The notes under the pieces: model-generated
What the model saw: only the letters and a program-made list of their open reading frames with translations
Database searches by the model: none
Told to the model about the DNA's origin: nothing
Made by a program: the position numbers and the translations under genes
Source of the DNA: Glandiceps talaboti
Lineage: Eukaryota > Hemichordata > Enteropneusta > Spengelidae
Direction: 5' to 3'
Length of the DNA stretch: 64,000 bases
NCBI RefSeq assembly: GCF_964340395.1
Contig: NC_135570.1
Coordinates: 9,417,822 to 9,481,821 of the forward strand
Shown here: one piece after another, positions 1 through 10,499 of the stretch
Layout: each line of letters starts with the position of its first letter
Position numbering within the stretch: position 1 is the stretch's first letter

Positions 1-3000
1 GGGCAGGCATTACACTGCCATTGGCTGTATATCAGAACTATATCATGGCAAAGGTAGAACTACTACAACCTCAGATAAAAGGGTTTGCTGTTAAATTAAA
101 ACAGTATTTAAAAGATAAAGGTGCAAAGGAAAACTGGCATGAAAACAGAGTTAAAAGAATCTACACTTTACAGGTGAGTGGCCAAAAGGAATTTTCTAAT
201 GATATTTATTCTGTACCAATTTTAAATTATAGGTAAAGATTACTATTCAGCATCCTTGATTGCGACGTTTTTCAATATTTTTTGAATAATAGTCCTTTTT
301 AGTCAATTAAAAGATTAAAGTAAAAGAAACTCCCTAGCGCACATTTTTTTTGTTCTATGAAGAATTAGAAAAACTTTCGAAAAGAATACTTACGATATGA
401 ACATTGCAAATATCTGTTTTCTTTCCCAGTTCATGTCTGTACATATTTTATTAAAATGTATCACAGAAGGATATTCTGACCAACATTTTGTTTGTTTTTG
501 GGTTGAAGCAAAATAAAAACAAGTAAAAAGATAAAATATACTATAATAAAATCCTGACCTACCTACCCTATTTTCAGAGGCCATGTTATTGGAAACACAC
601 AATTATTTTTTTTTTGCCTTAGTACTGGTTTGTATGATTCAAAACAGTCCTTGTTCATCATTTTCATAATCTTACAGATGAAGAAAGCTGTCAAGAATTT
701 TTACATTCGAGATAATTGTCATCCTTTCAAAGCCTCCATTCTCATTTGGGTACAACTACCAATGTGGATCTGTATCTCCTTTGCACTCAGGAATATGACT
801 GGAGTATTTCCCGGAAAACTAGCCCAGGGTAAAAACTATATTGTATCTACAGTATTGTATACTTTTCTCAGAAGAATAAGCTTGTGTAAAAATCGAGGAA
901 TTATTTCTTGTCAAACTCATTCCTGGAGAACTAGTCCAAAGTTAAAGTGGCCATATGGATGAGGATTGGGGTATTTATTTTTGACTTTTAATTTATAAAA
1001 CAATTTTATCATGGCTTCCTACTTGAAAAATCAATGTGAAATAAATACCCAATCCTCATCCATATGGCCACTTTAATATGACATTATAGAGGACTGAAAA
1101 TGAATAGTAGTCTAGGACGCAAAGATGTCTAAACATTACATATATAGACTACAAAGTTTTTGAGTTGGTAGTCTGTTAAACCAATGGAAATCAATAGAAA
1201 AGTGTAGCTGGAGCAGTTCACTAAATTTGACTTCCAAGTGTAGTCCTATCGTGATATCTTTAGTATCCCATAGTCTGAACAGTTCCTTGAAAACTAGCCA
1301 TGAGGTATGTGTCTTGTCAAATCCAAGTAATCTGTAAAATTAGCCAAAATTTAGAAAATAATTTGTACCTAGTCAGTTGCCTCTTTAAAAATTACCCACA
1401 ATAAATTGTGTATTTAGCCAAAACATTTCCTTGAAGTTAACCCTAGAATATAACATTCCTTATTGTAATCAAGGGGATGTGTTTTCACTAATGTTCATCA
1501 CTTCCCTTGAAGTCAAAGCATATAAAATTGTATAAGGTTAGCACACCCCCATATTATAGTGAAATCAAAACCCCTTGATTTTTCATTCAAGATGGCCCAA
1601 GGCTAGAAAATAATCACCCAGTCAATGCCCAGTTTGAGGAGATGATATTGATTTATTCAGAGCAATGAAAGATACTAGCATCAAGAATTTGAAAATGATA
1701 AAGAACAAACCTCTAAAATGTCACGTAGAGATTCGTGTATACAATAAATGATAAAGATTGTAAAGCTAATAAGTTTCTTTAAAGAATAATTTTTGTTTGT
1801 ATCACTGGATGACAAATATGCAAAAATAAGTATTGACTAAAATGTCTTCTTCAGATCGACATAACCACAATGTACTAGGCACAGTGGTCTTTGGGAACTA
1901 GTTGAAGACCATAAAATGTCAATATTGTCTAGTCCTGAATATATGTGTAGGTTTATAGTACAAGACATTGCCATGACTTGCCTCAAATCTATACTGACAG
2001 TCATATGTTATTTACTTATTATTTATATCTACACACTTTGACAGATATTGGTGTCCTTGTACCAGCACTCACATCAGAAGGATGTCTGTGGTTTCCCGAC
2101 CTAACCCAGTCTGATCCCTACTGGATATTACCTATAATGTTAGGACTTACAAATCTGTTGGTGATTGAAATGCATGCACTCCGTCCAACAGAGCCGTCTA
2201 AATTCCAAAGACGACTTACAATATTCCTCCGCTGTTTGTCAGTTGCCATGGTTCCAATTGCTGCTTCTTTGCCAACAGTAAGTATTTTCATTATTTCATC
2301 TCACAAACAAAGTGTTTAAATAAGTGCACAGGATTTTTTTGCAATCAAATCAAAAAGTCTGTAACTGCTTGTTTGTAGCTACAGCCAATCAGGAAGTCTG
2401 TAAGTGCTTGTTTGTCGATATAGCCAATCAACAAGTCTGTAAGTGTTGGTTTGTAGCTATAGCCAATTAAGAAGTCAGTAAGTGCTGGTTTGTAGCTACA
2501 GCCAATCAGGAAGTTTGTAAGTGCTGGTTTGTAACTATAGCCAATCAAGAAGTCTGTAAGTGCTGGTTTGTAGCTATAGCCAATCAAAAAGTCTGTAAGT
2601 GCTGGTTTGTAGCTATAGCCAATCAAGAAGTCTGTAAGCTACAACCAGTCAAGAAGCCTGTAAGTGTTGATTTGTAACTACAACCAATCAAGAAGTCTGT
2701 AAGTGCTTGTTTGCAGCTACAGCCAATCAAAATATCTCTAAATACTGGTTTGTAGCAGCAACCAATCAAACAGTTTTGTAAGTGTTCTTTTGTTGGAATA
2801 GCCATTGTGACTTGGACCACTCATCATGTTATACTGATATCCATGTGGTGTTCTCTGTTGCAGGCAATGTCATTGTATTGGACAGTATCCAGTGTGTTTG
2901 GACTGAGTCAGAATCTATTACTAAAATCACCCAAATTTAGAAGAATAAGTGGAATTCCAAAGTTATCAGGTGAAAGTGTTACACCATATAAGGACATGTT

Positions 3001-3055
3001 GAACATAGCTAAAGGCAAGTTGCTGAGGACTAATAAAAACAAGGAAAATAGATAA
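1..3055 (+). CDS. COX18: COX18 mitochondrial inner-membrane insertase, 3' part (four exons, 5' end off the window)
   Basis: Oxa1/YidC/Alb3-family insertase. COX18 moves the C-terminal tail of cytochrome c oxidase subunit 2 across the inner mitochondrial membrane during complex IV assembly. Seen exons: 1-173 (runs off the left edge), 678-828, 2045-2277 and 2864-3055, ending in TAA at 3053-3055. All introns are GT-AG (donors at 174, 829, 2278; acceptors ending 677, 2044, 2863) and the frame is kept throughout. The joined part encodes about 248 residues; human COX18 has 333, so the targeting peptide and first membrane segment are missing. Visible marks are ITLPLAVYQNYIMAK with the following LQPQIK, the hydrophobic ILIWVQLPMWICISFALRNM, the family stretch EGCLWFPDLTQSDPYWILP, and two closing hydrophobic segments around FLRCLSVAMVPIAASLP and MSLYWTVSSVFGLSQNLLL. 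Intron 2 carries a hairpin repeat and intron 3 is mostly a 39-bp minisatellite. A distant OXA1L paralogue is less likely because of the EGCLWFPDLT region. Confidence 0.93.
942..1076. repeat. Hairpin (MITE-like) element in COX18 intron 2
   Basis: Positions 942-980 and 1039-1076 are near-perfect reverse complements (about 38 bp, both containing GGCCATATGGATGAGGATTG or its complement) around a ~58-base AT-rich spacer. A related sequence lacking the right arm is at 31190-31298, so this is a dispersed family and not a chance stem. It has no coding capacity. Confidence 0.75.
2350..2805. repeat. 39-bp minisatellite filling COX18 intron 3
   Basis: About 11-12 tandem copies of a 39-bp unit, marked by GTCTGTAAGTGCTGGTTTGT followed by AGCTATAGCCAATCAAGAA. 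Copies begin near 2356, 2395, 2434, 2473, 2512, 2551, 2590, 2629, 2657, 2696, 2735 and 2774. The copy at 2629 is shortened by internal deletion, and copies from 2657 onward are more diverged. The array takes up about three quarters of the 586-bp intron. Because 39 is a multiple of three it leaves open frames on the minus strand (13-residue repeats such as IGYSYKPALTDFL); these lie in an intron and are not taken as genes. Confidence 0.92.
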
Positions 3056-3180
3056 CAAAGATTTGAAGTTTCTCTTGATGTGGTGGATCTGAGGAAGAGG
3101 TGGACAGTGATGGAGAAATCATCAATCAAGGTCTGGATTGTCTTCAACACCTACGATCCAAGGAAAAAGAAAAACTTCAA

Positions 3181-3186
3181 AATAAA
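3181..3186 (+). terminator. Probable COX18 poly(A) signal
   Basis: A canonical AATAAA lies 126 bases after the COX18 stop codon, with no earlier AATAAA in the trailer. The SINE head begins about 20 bases downstream, so cleavage would fall in or just before the SINE. Transcript data are needed to confirm use. Confidence 0.5.
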
Positions 3187-3202
3187 CTTGAGAATTATGT
3201 TG

Positions 3203-3333
3203 TTGGTGGCTGAGCAGTTAGATTGTGTGCCTCTTGCCACAACAGTCTGGGTTCAAATCTGACAAGTGCAGGCTGGGTTTGATTAAATATCAACCAGTTC
3301 TGTATGTTAGAAGGGTGATCAATCAATCAATCA
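3203..3333 (+). mobile_element. tRNA-derived SINE-like element with (ATCA)n tail
   Basis: The head resembles a tRNA promoter: an A-box-like GGTGGCTGAGCAGTTAGA at 3205 and a B-box-like GGGTTCAAATCTGA near 3250. It ends in ATCAATCAATCAATCAAT at about 3316-3333, the short repeated tail usual for SINEs. It does not fold as an intact tRNA gene. It lies immediately behind the COX18 poly(A) signal. Confidence 0.6.
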
Positions 3334-3424
3334 ATGCATAGAGTAGAATTTGTGTAGCCCCAATCCTGTACAACATAATGTGCTATGTCGCTAAACAGTA
3401 ACAATAGTAGATCATTGTAAAAAG

Positions 3425-3520
3425 TTTGAAAGCTCTTGCTCAGTTTGACCCTACCTAACAACACAGGGTTTTCACAGGTACTCTGGTTTCTTCTGTCTTT
3501 AACACTTGTGTACTGCATAA
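3425..3520 (+). repeat. SINE conserved-domain-like segment
   Basis: CAGTTTGACCCTACCTAACA followed by CAGGGTTTTCACAGGTACTC and a TCTGGTTTCTTCTGTC-like stretch matches, with substitutions, the segment at 5398-5460 (CAGTTTGACTCTACCGAAGA, CAGGTTTTCCACGGGCACTT). This recalls the conserved central domains of SINE superfamilies. The family name is not assigned. Confidence 0.45.
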
Positions 3521-3525
3521 GGGAT

Positions 3526-3948
3526 GATCACACAATGTCACACAAGCTCAATAAGCGAACTTCGTTCATTTAGGGGGTCTGGTGTCATTGTGACTGCTGA
3601 ACTTCACTTTTGCACTTCTAACCAGATTTCTACAGAAAATTTTCACTACTTCAATGATAACAGTATCATTGTATTTACTGCTGAGATGTTGATAAGTTGA
3701 TGAAAATTTACTTCTAATGTGAGATATGGTGCTGGGTTTCTGGTAGTATTTTAATGTGTTTACAATCATGTTTTTACATTACATTGATCATAGTTGTGTG
3801 ACCGCTACAGTTTTCATCATAGTTTACATCATAGATAAACATTTGATGTTGCACTTGTGAAGGTTTTTTAGGGGGAGGGGGAAGGGGGTTTTGACCTAAA
3901 TGAACGATGTTCATTTGTTGAGCTTGTGCGACATTATGCGATCGTCTC
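3526..3948. mobile_element. MITE-like element with ~45-bp terminal inverted repeats
   Basis: The left end at 3526-3571 (CACACAAGCTCAATAAGCGA, then ACTTCGTTCATTTAGG) is the reverse complement, with a few mismatches, of the right end at 3891-3948 (CCTAAATGAACGATGTTCAT, TTGTTGAGCTTGTGCGACAT). The ~425-bp element has no coding capacity, as expected for a non-autonomous DNA transposon. Target-site duplications were not resolved. Confidence 0.65.
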
Positions 3949-4139
3949 TAAACGGTGACCACATATCAGAGTCTGAATTTGATCTATACATTATGTTGCT
4001 ATCATTTGCTGGTCAATGATCTTTCACTTAGGAGATGATATAAGAAATTATTGTGAATGATTTATGCAATAAAAGTATGTGTTATCTGTATTGTTTTAAC
4101 ACTACCAAATTACGCTTCAGCTGTGTACTAATCATGGTA

Positions 4140-4142
<3 letters not shown>

Positions 4143-4207
<65 letters not shown>

Positions 4208-4283
4208 ATGTATGTATGTATGTCTGTCTGTGTGTGTGTGTGTGTGTCTGTGTGTGTGTCTGTGTCTGTGTGTGTGTGTGTAT
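4143..4283. repeat. (GT)n compound microsatellite
   Basis: A pure GT run of about 60 bases is followed by interrupted GTAT, GTCT and GT blocks. The open frames across it are low-complexity (Cys-Val or Thr-His) and are not genes. Confidence 0.95.
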
Positions 4284-4607
4284 GTGTTTGTATACAGACC
4301 ACTATATGTAGAGACATGACTCCCCAAGTCCATCTGATAAACTTTTAATATATGCATAATCATCCTTATTTGCATATTGATTAATCAGTGTCATATTCTT
4401 TAATTTATACAAGTTCAGGCAAATGATATGAAACTTGGTATTGGAATGTAATGTATGCATTAAAAATAATTTCAGTTAAATATACAGGAACAAATCTTTT
4501 CGTATTTTTAGTGCCTAGTGTATTCCTGATTGTATGAAGCTTTTCGTTTAATACCGTCTGATGCTACTTTTGTTTTCGTAGTAGTATTGTACGTTTTCTG
4601 TCATCTG

Positions 4608-4655
4608 TATTTATTTATTTATTTATTTATTTTATTTATTTATTTATTTATTTAG
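4608..4655. repeat. (TTTA)n microsatellite
   Basis: Tandem TTTA/ATTT units with one interruption. Confidence 0.9.
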
Positions 4656-5090
4656 TACCGTGATACGTTTGTCTTGTAAGCCCATATGGCTGAGAAATTC
4701 CTATAACGTTCGCGAGTTATTTTTTATTTATGCCATAATTTGAGGTCAGATGAAACTCACATGAGGGGTTCTGCTTTGTGGATGCTAGTATATACCGGAA
4801 GGTGAAATTTGCATATATATCCTGCAAAAATTGCGACCGAGCGGGAGCTGCTATTAGACCTGAAATAATTTCTTTGGAATTTCACGTTATAAACTGAATA
4901 GAAATCACTACTGGATAATTCTAGGGTCTGGCTAAGCTCAAGACACCGTCGGCAAGGTACGTTTTGATTTTCGTGGGATTTTTTCAGGGTTGTCGGTGGC
5001 CGACTATTAAACTATTTGCCTCTGACCTCTGCGGGTCGGGGCTCGAAGAACCCATTCTAGGTTCGTTTAAAATTACCACGCTGTAAGTCG

Positions 5091-5385
5091 GAAGCACAGG
5101 CACTTGTGGGCTAATATTCTATTCCAGGGTGATAATATTCTATTCTGGGATTATCATAATACAAAATAATGACGTTAGTAGGTATTTACGAATATTCAAA
5201 AAATATCGTCGTCACCGGTGATTGCATCGGAATAGTATTTTCCGATGTAATCACCAGTCGCGGTATTTTTTGAATATTCGTAAATACATGTACCTAATAA
5301 CGTCATTATTTTGTATTATGATAATCCTAGAATAGGATATTTTCATCGTGGAATAGAATATTAGCTCACGTGTGACTGTGGTAAC
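5091..5385. mobile_element. Near-perfect foldback (palindromic) element
   Basis: Almost the whole 295 bases fold back on themselves around a centre near 5238. ATTATCATAATACAAAATAA and its following TGACGTTAG on the left match their complement on the right, as do GGCTAATATTCTATTCCA (left) and TGGAATAGAATATTAGCT (right). The centre is GGTGATTGCATCGGAATAG against its complement ending GTAATCACC. This is typical of a foldback MITE with almost no unique loop. Confidence 0.85.
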
Positions 5386-5510
5386 AAGAGTGTCTGTCAG
5401 TTTGACTCTACCGAAGAATGCAGGTTTTCCACGGGCACTTCGGTTTCCACCTGCACTGACACTGAACCCTCCTGTTATTGGGCAATGCCTGTGGGTAAAT
5501 AAATAAATAA
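5386..5510 (+). mobile_element. SINE 3' part with (AAAT)n tail
   Basis: The segment GTCTGTCAGTTTGACTCTAC, the CCACGGGCACTTCGGTTTCC box and the tail GGGTAAATAAATAAATAA resemble a SINE central domain with a short repeat tail. The foldback element at 5091-5385 abuts it on the left, so it may have inserted into the SINE or formed its boundary. Confidence 0.5.
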
Positions 5511-5720
5511 GTCAGTTTGTTGGTGTGTTTGAATAGTTACCACGTGTGTCTTTGTTCAGTGATTCGGTCCGACTTCCAGTAAAGAATATACTCGTTTATA
5601 CCTTCAGGATAACACATTAGCATTTCTTTCCAATATATGCTTCCCCGCCCCGTACGTCGAGTTACCTGCCAAAATATTGGTTGAACTCACAATGGGTCGT
5701 AAATATAATAAATAAGTAGT

Positions 5721-5750
5721 GAATGAATGAATGAATGAATGAATGAATGA
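5721..5750. repeat. (GAAT)n microsatellite
   Basis: Seven to eight perfect GAAT units. Confidence 0.9.
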
Positions 5751-5770
5751 AGGAAGGGAGGAAGTAAAAT

Positions 5771-5900
5771 ATTGCGGAATAATATAATTATACCACCTCA
5801 AGCATAGTTTATGAAAAATTACGATTGATGGAACTTTTTGACCGTCAGTCATATTTCGATCACTGCAAAACCAGTGACGTAGCCGGGTTGTCGTACGCGT
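5771..5900 (+). repeat. Third copy of the 24.4/25.5-kb repeat family
   Basis: AATATAATTATACC, then CTTTTTGACCGT, then ACTGCAAAACCAGTGACGTA match, in the same order, the repeat on the minus strand at 24378-24510 and partly that at 25540-25594. Divergence is moderate. Confidence 0.6.
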
Positions 5901-6525
5901 AGTCTCAGAACGACAAGGGCATACATATTTTCATAAATTTGGATTGTGTTTGGTATAATGACCCTTATCTGTCTAACCTCAATGTTTTCAATTTTAGAAG
6001 TTCAGCGAATATTCGTAGCAGACGTACATCGAACTCTTGATGTGGTAAGTTTAAATGTACGATTTTTTCGTAGATAAATCATATTTAGCTTGCATTATTG
6101 AAGCCTATCGTTATATATCTACAGGTGATCATGGTGTTCCAATGCATATAGGGCTTTAAAACGCATTCGTCGCAATGCCACTGGGCTTCTTTTTGGCAAA
6201 AGTAAAATGTAGTGTTGTAAAACAACATGTTTCTTTTCTGAAACGGCAAAATATGATGTAAAACTACCAGGCCGCTTTCTGGGAAGAGTAAAATGTAATG
6301 TCACAAACTCGCCCCATTTTGGCAAAACTCGTAGAGCTCCGTTTTGCATTGAAAACGACGTAATTTTTTTTTTTACATAATGTCGCTCGTAAACAGGACA
6401 GTAAACGCTGTAAGATTAATTTTATTTTTGTCTTGTCTTCATTATTCAAAATATGTCGCTAAAAGTTGGATTATAATATATATTGTCCACTCCATCGACA
6501 GAAACATTTCTACCAAAATTAATTC

Positions 6526-6716
6526 CGTTTTGTTCTACGTCCTGTTTTTTAGTGACGTTTAGTTTTGTTCTACACCTGTTTTGGTGACGTTTAGTTTTGT
6601 TCTACACCTGTTTTGGTGACGCTTTGCGAGATCTGTTCTACACTACACCTGCTCTAGTGACGTTTTGTTCTGTTCGATTCTACACCTGTTTTAGTGACGC
6701 TTGCTCTTAGATTTGT
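6526..6716. repeat. ~32-bp tandem repeat, about six copies
   Basis: Degenerate units carry TTTTGTTCTACACCTGTTTT and GGTGACGTTTAG. The two central copies are nearly identical and the outer ones have insertions and substitutions. Confidence 0.8.
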
Positions 6717-7097
6717 TTTTATACAACATCCCAGATACACCGGCTAAATAACCAATCGAAAAAAATTCAAATTAGTAAAATAGATTCTATTACAAATTTT
6801 TCCCCTCCTTTTGTTTTCTTCTTACTTATTTGCTAATAATTTTATTTGAATTTTTCGAACAAAACAACATGATCTTTTCCCATTAATTGCATTAATTCTA
6901 ACTTTTAAATAGAAAGGAGAGCTTTTGACAAAAATGTAAGAATCAGCACGTTTATTTCATTATCAAAAAGTGATACAGTATTTATTCAGTGTTGAGAAAT
7001 ATAATATATACACAATCACTATCAAGAAGCTTAGTACGTGTATCAGTTCAAATCGCATTTGTGTTGTTGGCATCATGGGAGTGATTTAACCGTATAT

Positions 7098-7282
7098 CTT
7101 CCTTACCCACGTTGTTTAGCTTACCCAGACTCCACTGCGGGTTCTGATTCGCCCCGACCCTTCCCGGTGGCAATCAGAGCCCGCATTCGCGGTTACCCAG
7201 ACTGCACTGCGTGTTTTGACTTCCGATGGGGATTCATGGCCCGCATTGGAGTATGGGTAACCGAGACTATTACCCACATACA
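7098..7282. repeat. GC-rich patch with internal direct and inverted repeats
   Basis: TTACCCAGACTCCACTGCG (near 7110) recurs as TTACCCAGACTGCACTGCG (near 7193). Inverted relatives are GCCCGCATTCGCGGTTACCC and GCCCGCATTGGAGTATGGGT. The base composition is clearly richer in GC than the flanks. No gene is recognised. Confidence 0.55.
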
Positions 7283-7804
7283 ACATATGATCTATAACTA
7301 CGATAAGATAAAAAGGCATCGAAAAAAGTATCTTGAGGACGATGTTAGAAATCCAAGTATATAGACTCACAGAACAAAAAATGGATTTTTGGTAATTGTG
7401 ACCTGTTATCTGTGGGAAAGCAGTAATTGGTTAGCCGAACGGTCTCACCGAAGGTGTCTAATTAACATATGTGCTTTCGAAGGTAGCGCCTCGGTTTTCA
7501 CCAATTTTCACCGTCTGTGTTTTTGGACAGCAAAACGACAAACAAAACTGAAAATAGCATTTAGTTTACGTATGCAAGTAAGGGTCTCTTCGGTAAGAAT
7601 GCCTTCACATTATTTCTTTCTGATATAACTTTCGTTGTTTGTTTATTTTACACATCAGTATTCAAAACTCTTTTGGGTGAGTTTTGTTATCTCAGAAGGA
7701 TGGGTATAGGAAATGTTAAAATCCATCAGTTTATGTCTAACACGTCATTTTGGCTTAAGCGATATCTGTTACAGGTGAAAAAGCATATAACGGTTAACCG
7801 AGTG

Positions 7805-7814
7805 ACAGGCAGGC

Positions 7815-7851
<37 letters not shown>

Positions 7852-7875
7852 GTACAGAGAAGGATAACGGTATGC

Positions 7876-7966
<91 letters not shown>

Positions 7967-8070
7967 CGTGCGTGCATGTGGATGTATGTATGTATGTATG
8001 TAGGTAGGTAGGTAGGTATGTATGTATGTAACTACGTATGTATGTATGTATGTATGTATGTATGTATGTA

Positions 8071-8107
<37 letters not shown>

Positions 8108-8213
8108 ATGTATGTATGTATGTATGTATGTATGTATGTATGTATGTATGTATGTATGTATGTATGTATGTATGTATGTATGTATGTATGTATGTATGTA
8201 TGTATGTATGTGT
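7805..8213. repeat. Compound microsatellite (CAGA)n-(TA)n-(GTAT)n
   Basis: CAGA units to about 7853, a pure TA run at about 7879-7963, then TGTA/GTAG/GTAT units interrupted by a short GT block at about 8071-8091. Frames across it (Tyr-Ile, His-Thr, Cys-Met-Tyr-Val) are low-complexity artefacts. Confidence 0.97.
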
Positions 8214-8439
8214 AGGAATACACAATATACAGCAATATACAATAATGTACAATGATAGAATTACAGTCAAGTTATTTAAATTTAGATAAAACATAAGTTC
8301 ATAATTATTCATAAAACATTATTAAATACTTATGTCGTATACATTGTATACTCGTATTTTGCCGTTGGACTGCCGAGTGGTATGTATATATATATATAAT
8401 TATGGAAATAGAGAAGCAAAAAAAAGTAGAATTTAGTCA

Positions 8440-8838
8440 GCTGTAGGTAAGGCCTAAAAATTGTGTGGTTCCAATTTCGCTCAATTTTAGAATAGTTGGG
8501 TAGGTATTTTTTTTTATATTTGATGTATATATATACTATATTTCATATGTGAGTGACTAGTTCAGATAATTATGTTTTCCATTAGTCTCTGTGTCATTGG
8601 TTTCTTCTCATCAGATGTACAGCCATTAGTGGCATTACAGATTGGAACAACACCGGGTTTCATATTGTCTTCTTAAGTTGATGTCAGTTTCCGCATCCAC
8701 TATTTCTTGAGACTTCACACTTTGCGCGATTTTATTATTTTTTTCTCGAATACATTAAAAAAAAACGTTTAGGGTCGGCGTGAAAAACTAGGTGGGTCGG
8801 GTAACTGGAACTAAACAACTTTCTTTAGGCCTAAGGGC
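8440..8838. mobile_element. MITE-like element, TTAGGCCTAA family, copy 1
   Basis: Ends are inverted: the left carries AAGGCCTAAAAATTGTGTGG TTCC and the right, read in complement, TTAGGCCTAAAGAAAGTTGT TTAGTTCC. The interior (GGTTTCTTCTCATCAGATGT, CGCATCCACTATTTCTTG, TTTTTTTCTCGAATACAT) aligns along its length to copy 2 at 15830-16165. There is no open reading frame. Confidence 0.75.
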
Positions 8839-10086
8839 AATAGGTCATTTATACTTTGAAGACATTGTCTCACATTTCCACCAGCAGTCTTTGGTTTGTA
8901 CACGATAAGTATGTTGCCTTTCTCGTTTATTGCATATAACGCATTTGTAGGGTCTGCCAAATTTAACAGTAACGACTAACATAATATATACACATGCTGA
9001 TATTTTCAAAAGAAATTATTTTTGACACAATGGCAACAAAGCCATCCGAAAACATACACACAGACACACACGCACACGCCCATCTGACGCAATTTGTATA
9101 TTTTGTTTTAATATCTTTATAGTAGACATAATTTTTGTTATTTTTCTTTGTCAAGGAGGTTTCTAGGATGTAGAGAAAGGAGAATAATTGTGGCCTAGGA
9201 CCATATTTTTTTTAAAGACAACTCTTTTCAGGACAGCACACGGACATTTATAGCTAATAAAATTTTATACAGACTGCTACAATTTCATTTCGTTACAATA
9301 AGTGAGAACATCAACAATTCGAGAATGGAGAATGGAGAAATAGTGCTTTATGACACACATTCTCTGATCTGAAATTTCACTAACAGTGTGGTACAGACAT
9401 CTAAATACAATTGAAATCTGACATACATATTAATGAGATGATTTGCATAAATTAGTATCTAGGCCATCAACTAAATCAACGAAAGTCGCCAGCTACGAAG
9501 AGGGTAGATTTTTATGTACTTTCCATCCCGTTTTATTAAAAAATATTTTGAGCAAAACTTTTGTTAAACTATAATTTGTTGGCACATATCAACTTTATTA
9601 GAGTCTGAAAAGTATTTCGTGGGTAGATCTTAAAAAATCCAAATATTCATACAACAAGTCTACAGAAGGTTTAACTTCGTGTATACTTTCAATTTATGGG
9701 ACGGGGTTGTTGATATTCAAGTGCTGCGTCTTGTGGTGATAGTTATGCAGACATAAGTAAGGCTCCATCGCATCACTGCTGTAAAACAGACCGAGCGACA
9801 TACCCTTTTGTGGTAGCGCTCAATACGTCGGCGGGCCTCTGATCTTTTTTTTTTTACGAAATATGAAATAGGGTTAATGTGTCGCATTCCTATAAGAAAG
9901 AACATTTTAAATATCCAGATAGTAATAATAATTTGTCTACTTTCTTTCTTTGTTCGATTTAGTGAACAACTAAAGAATTGAAGGGGCAAAAAACGAACTT
10001 TCAAGGAAATTTCGTAAAAACTTCGACAATATTACAACAATATGTTACATGGCAATATAAAAAGGGAACACCAGTCGATGAAATAA
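8839..10086. other. Intergenic, nothing recognised
   Basis: AT-rich unique-looking sequence. Short open frames here show no family motifs or splice context. Confidence 0.5.
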
Positions 10087-10475
10087 TGGAAACTTTGGGT
10101 TCTAGAGTCTTTTCTATCACTTAAATTTCACGTGATTTCCAAGAAACACCAAATTGAATCTTGCTTCTCATTAATTGCTTTATGACTGTCTTAACAATAG
10201 CAGTGATGCAGTGTTGCCTTGTGGGAGTTACCAGACATGTATATACATTAGATGAACAATACATATCCATGTTTCATAAGTGCTTATTACGTTCAGATAA
10301 ATAGTCGTGACTATTTATTGCTCATCTAATACATATGCATGTCTCCTCAGGCTCCCATGAATCAACACTGGATTACTGCCAAGACAATGTGAAACAAGTT
10401 TAGTGTTTCTTCGGCGTTTCTTTATGTTATGTGATGCCATAAAATGACTCTCTATAACCCAAAGTTTATGAAAGT
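10087..10475. mobile_element. Long foldback element (~390 bp)
   Basis: The halves are imperfect inverted copies around about 10281. The left AACTTTGGGTTCTAGAG, CAAGAAACACC, GCAGTGTTGCCTTGTGGGAG and ACATTAGATGAACAAT pair in order with the right CTCATCTAATACATATGC, GGCTCCCATGAATCAACACT, GTGTTTCTTCGGCG and ATAACCCAAAGTTTATG. Mismatches suggest an older insertion than the one at 5.1 kb. Confidence 0.75.
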
Positions 10476-10499
10476 ACATTTATATCCTGGAGTGACGTT

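Noticed and set aside
2345-2820. Minus-strand frames of 93 and 65 codons with 13-residue repeats
   Set aside because: They are the 39-bp minisatellite inside a well-defined COX18 intron.
3205-3265. Possible tRNA gene
   Set aside because: A- and B-box-like motifs are present but the arms do not pair as a tRNA, and an ATCA tail follows, so it is called a SINE.
7726-8312. Long frames of Tyr-Ile, His-Thr or Cys-Met-Tyr-Val repeats (also at 30.2, 36.5, 54.5, 62.4 kb)
   Set aside because: Translation of pure microsatellites; open on several frames at once.
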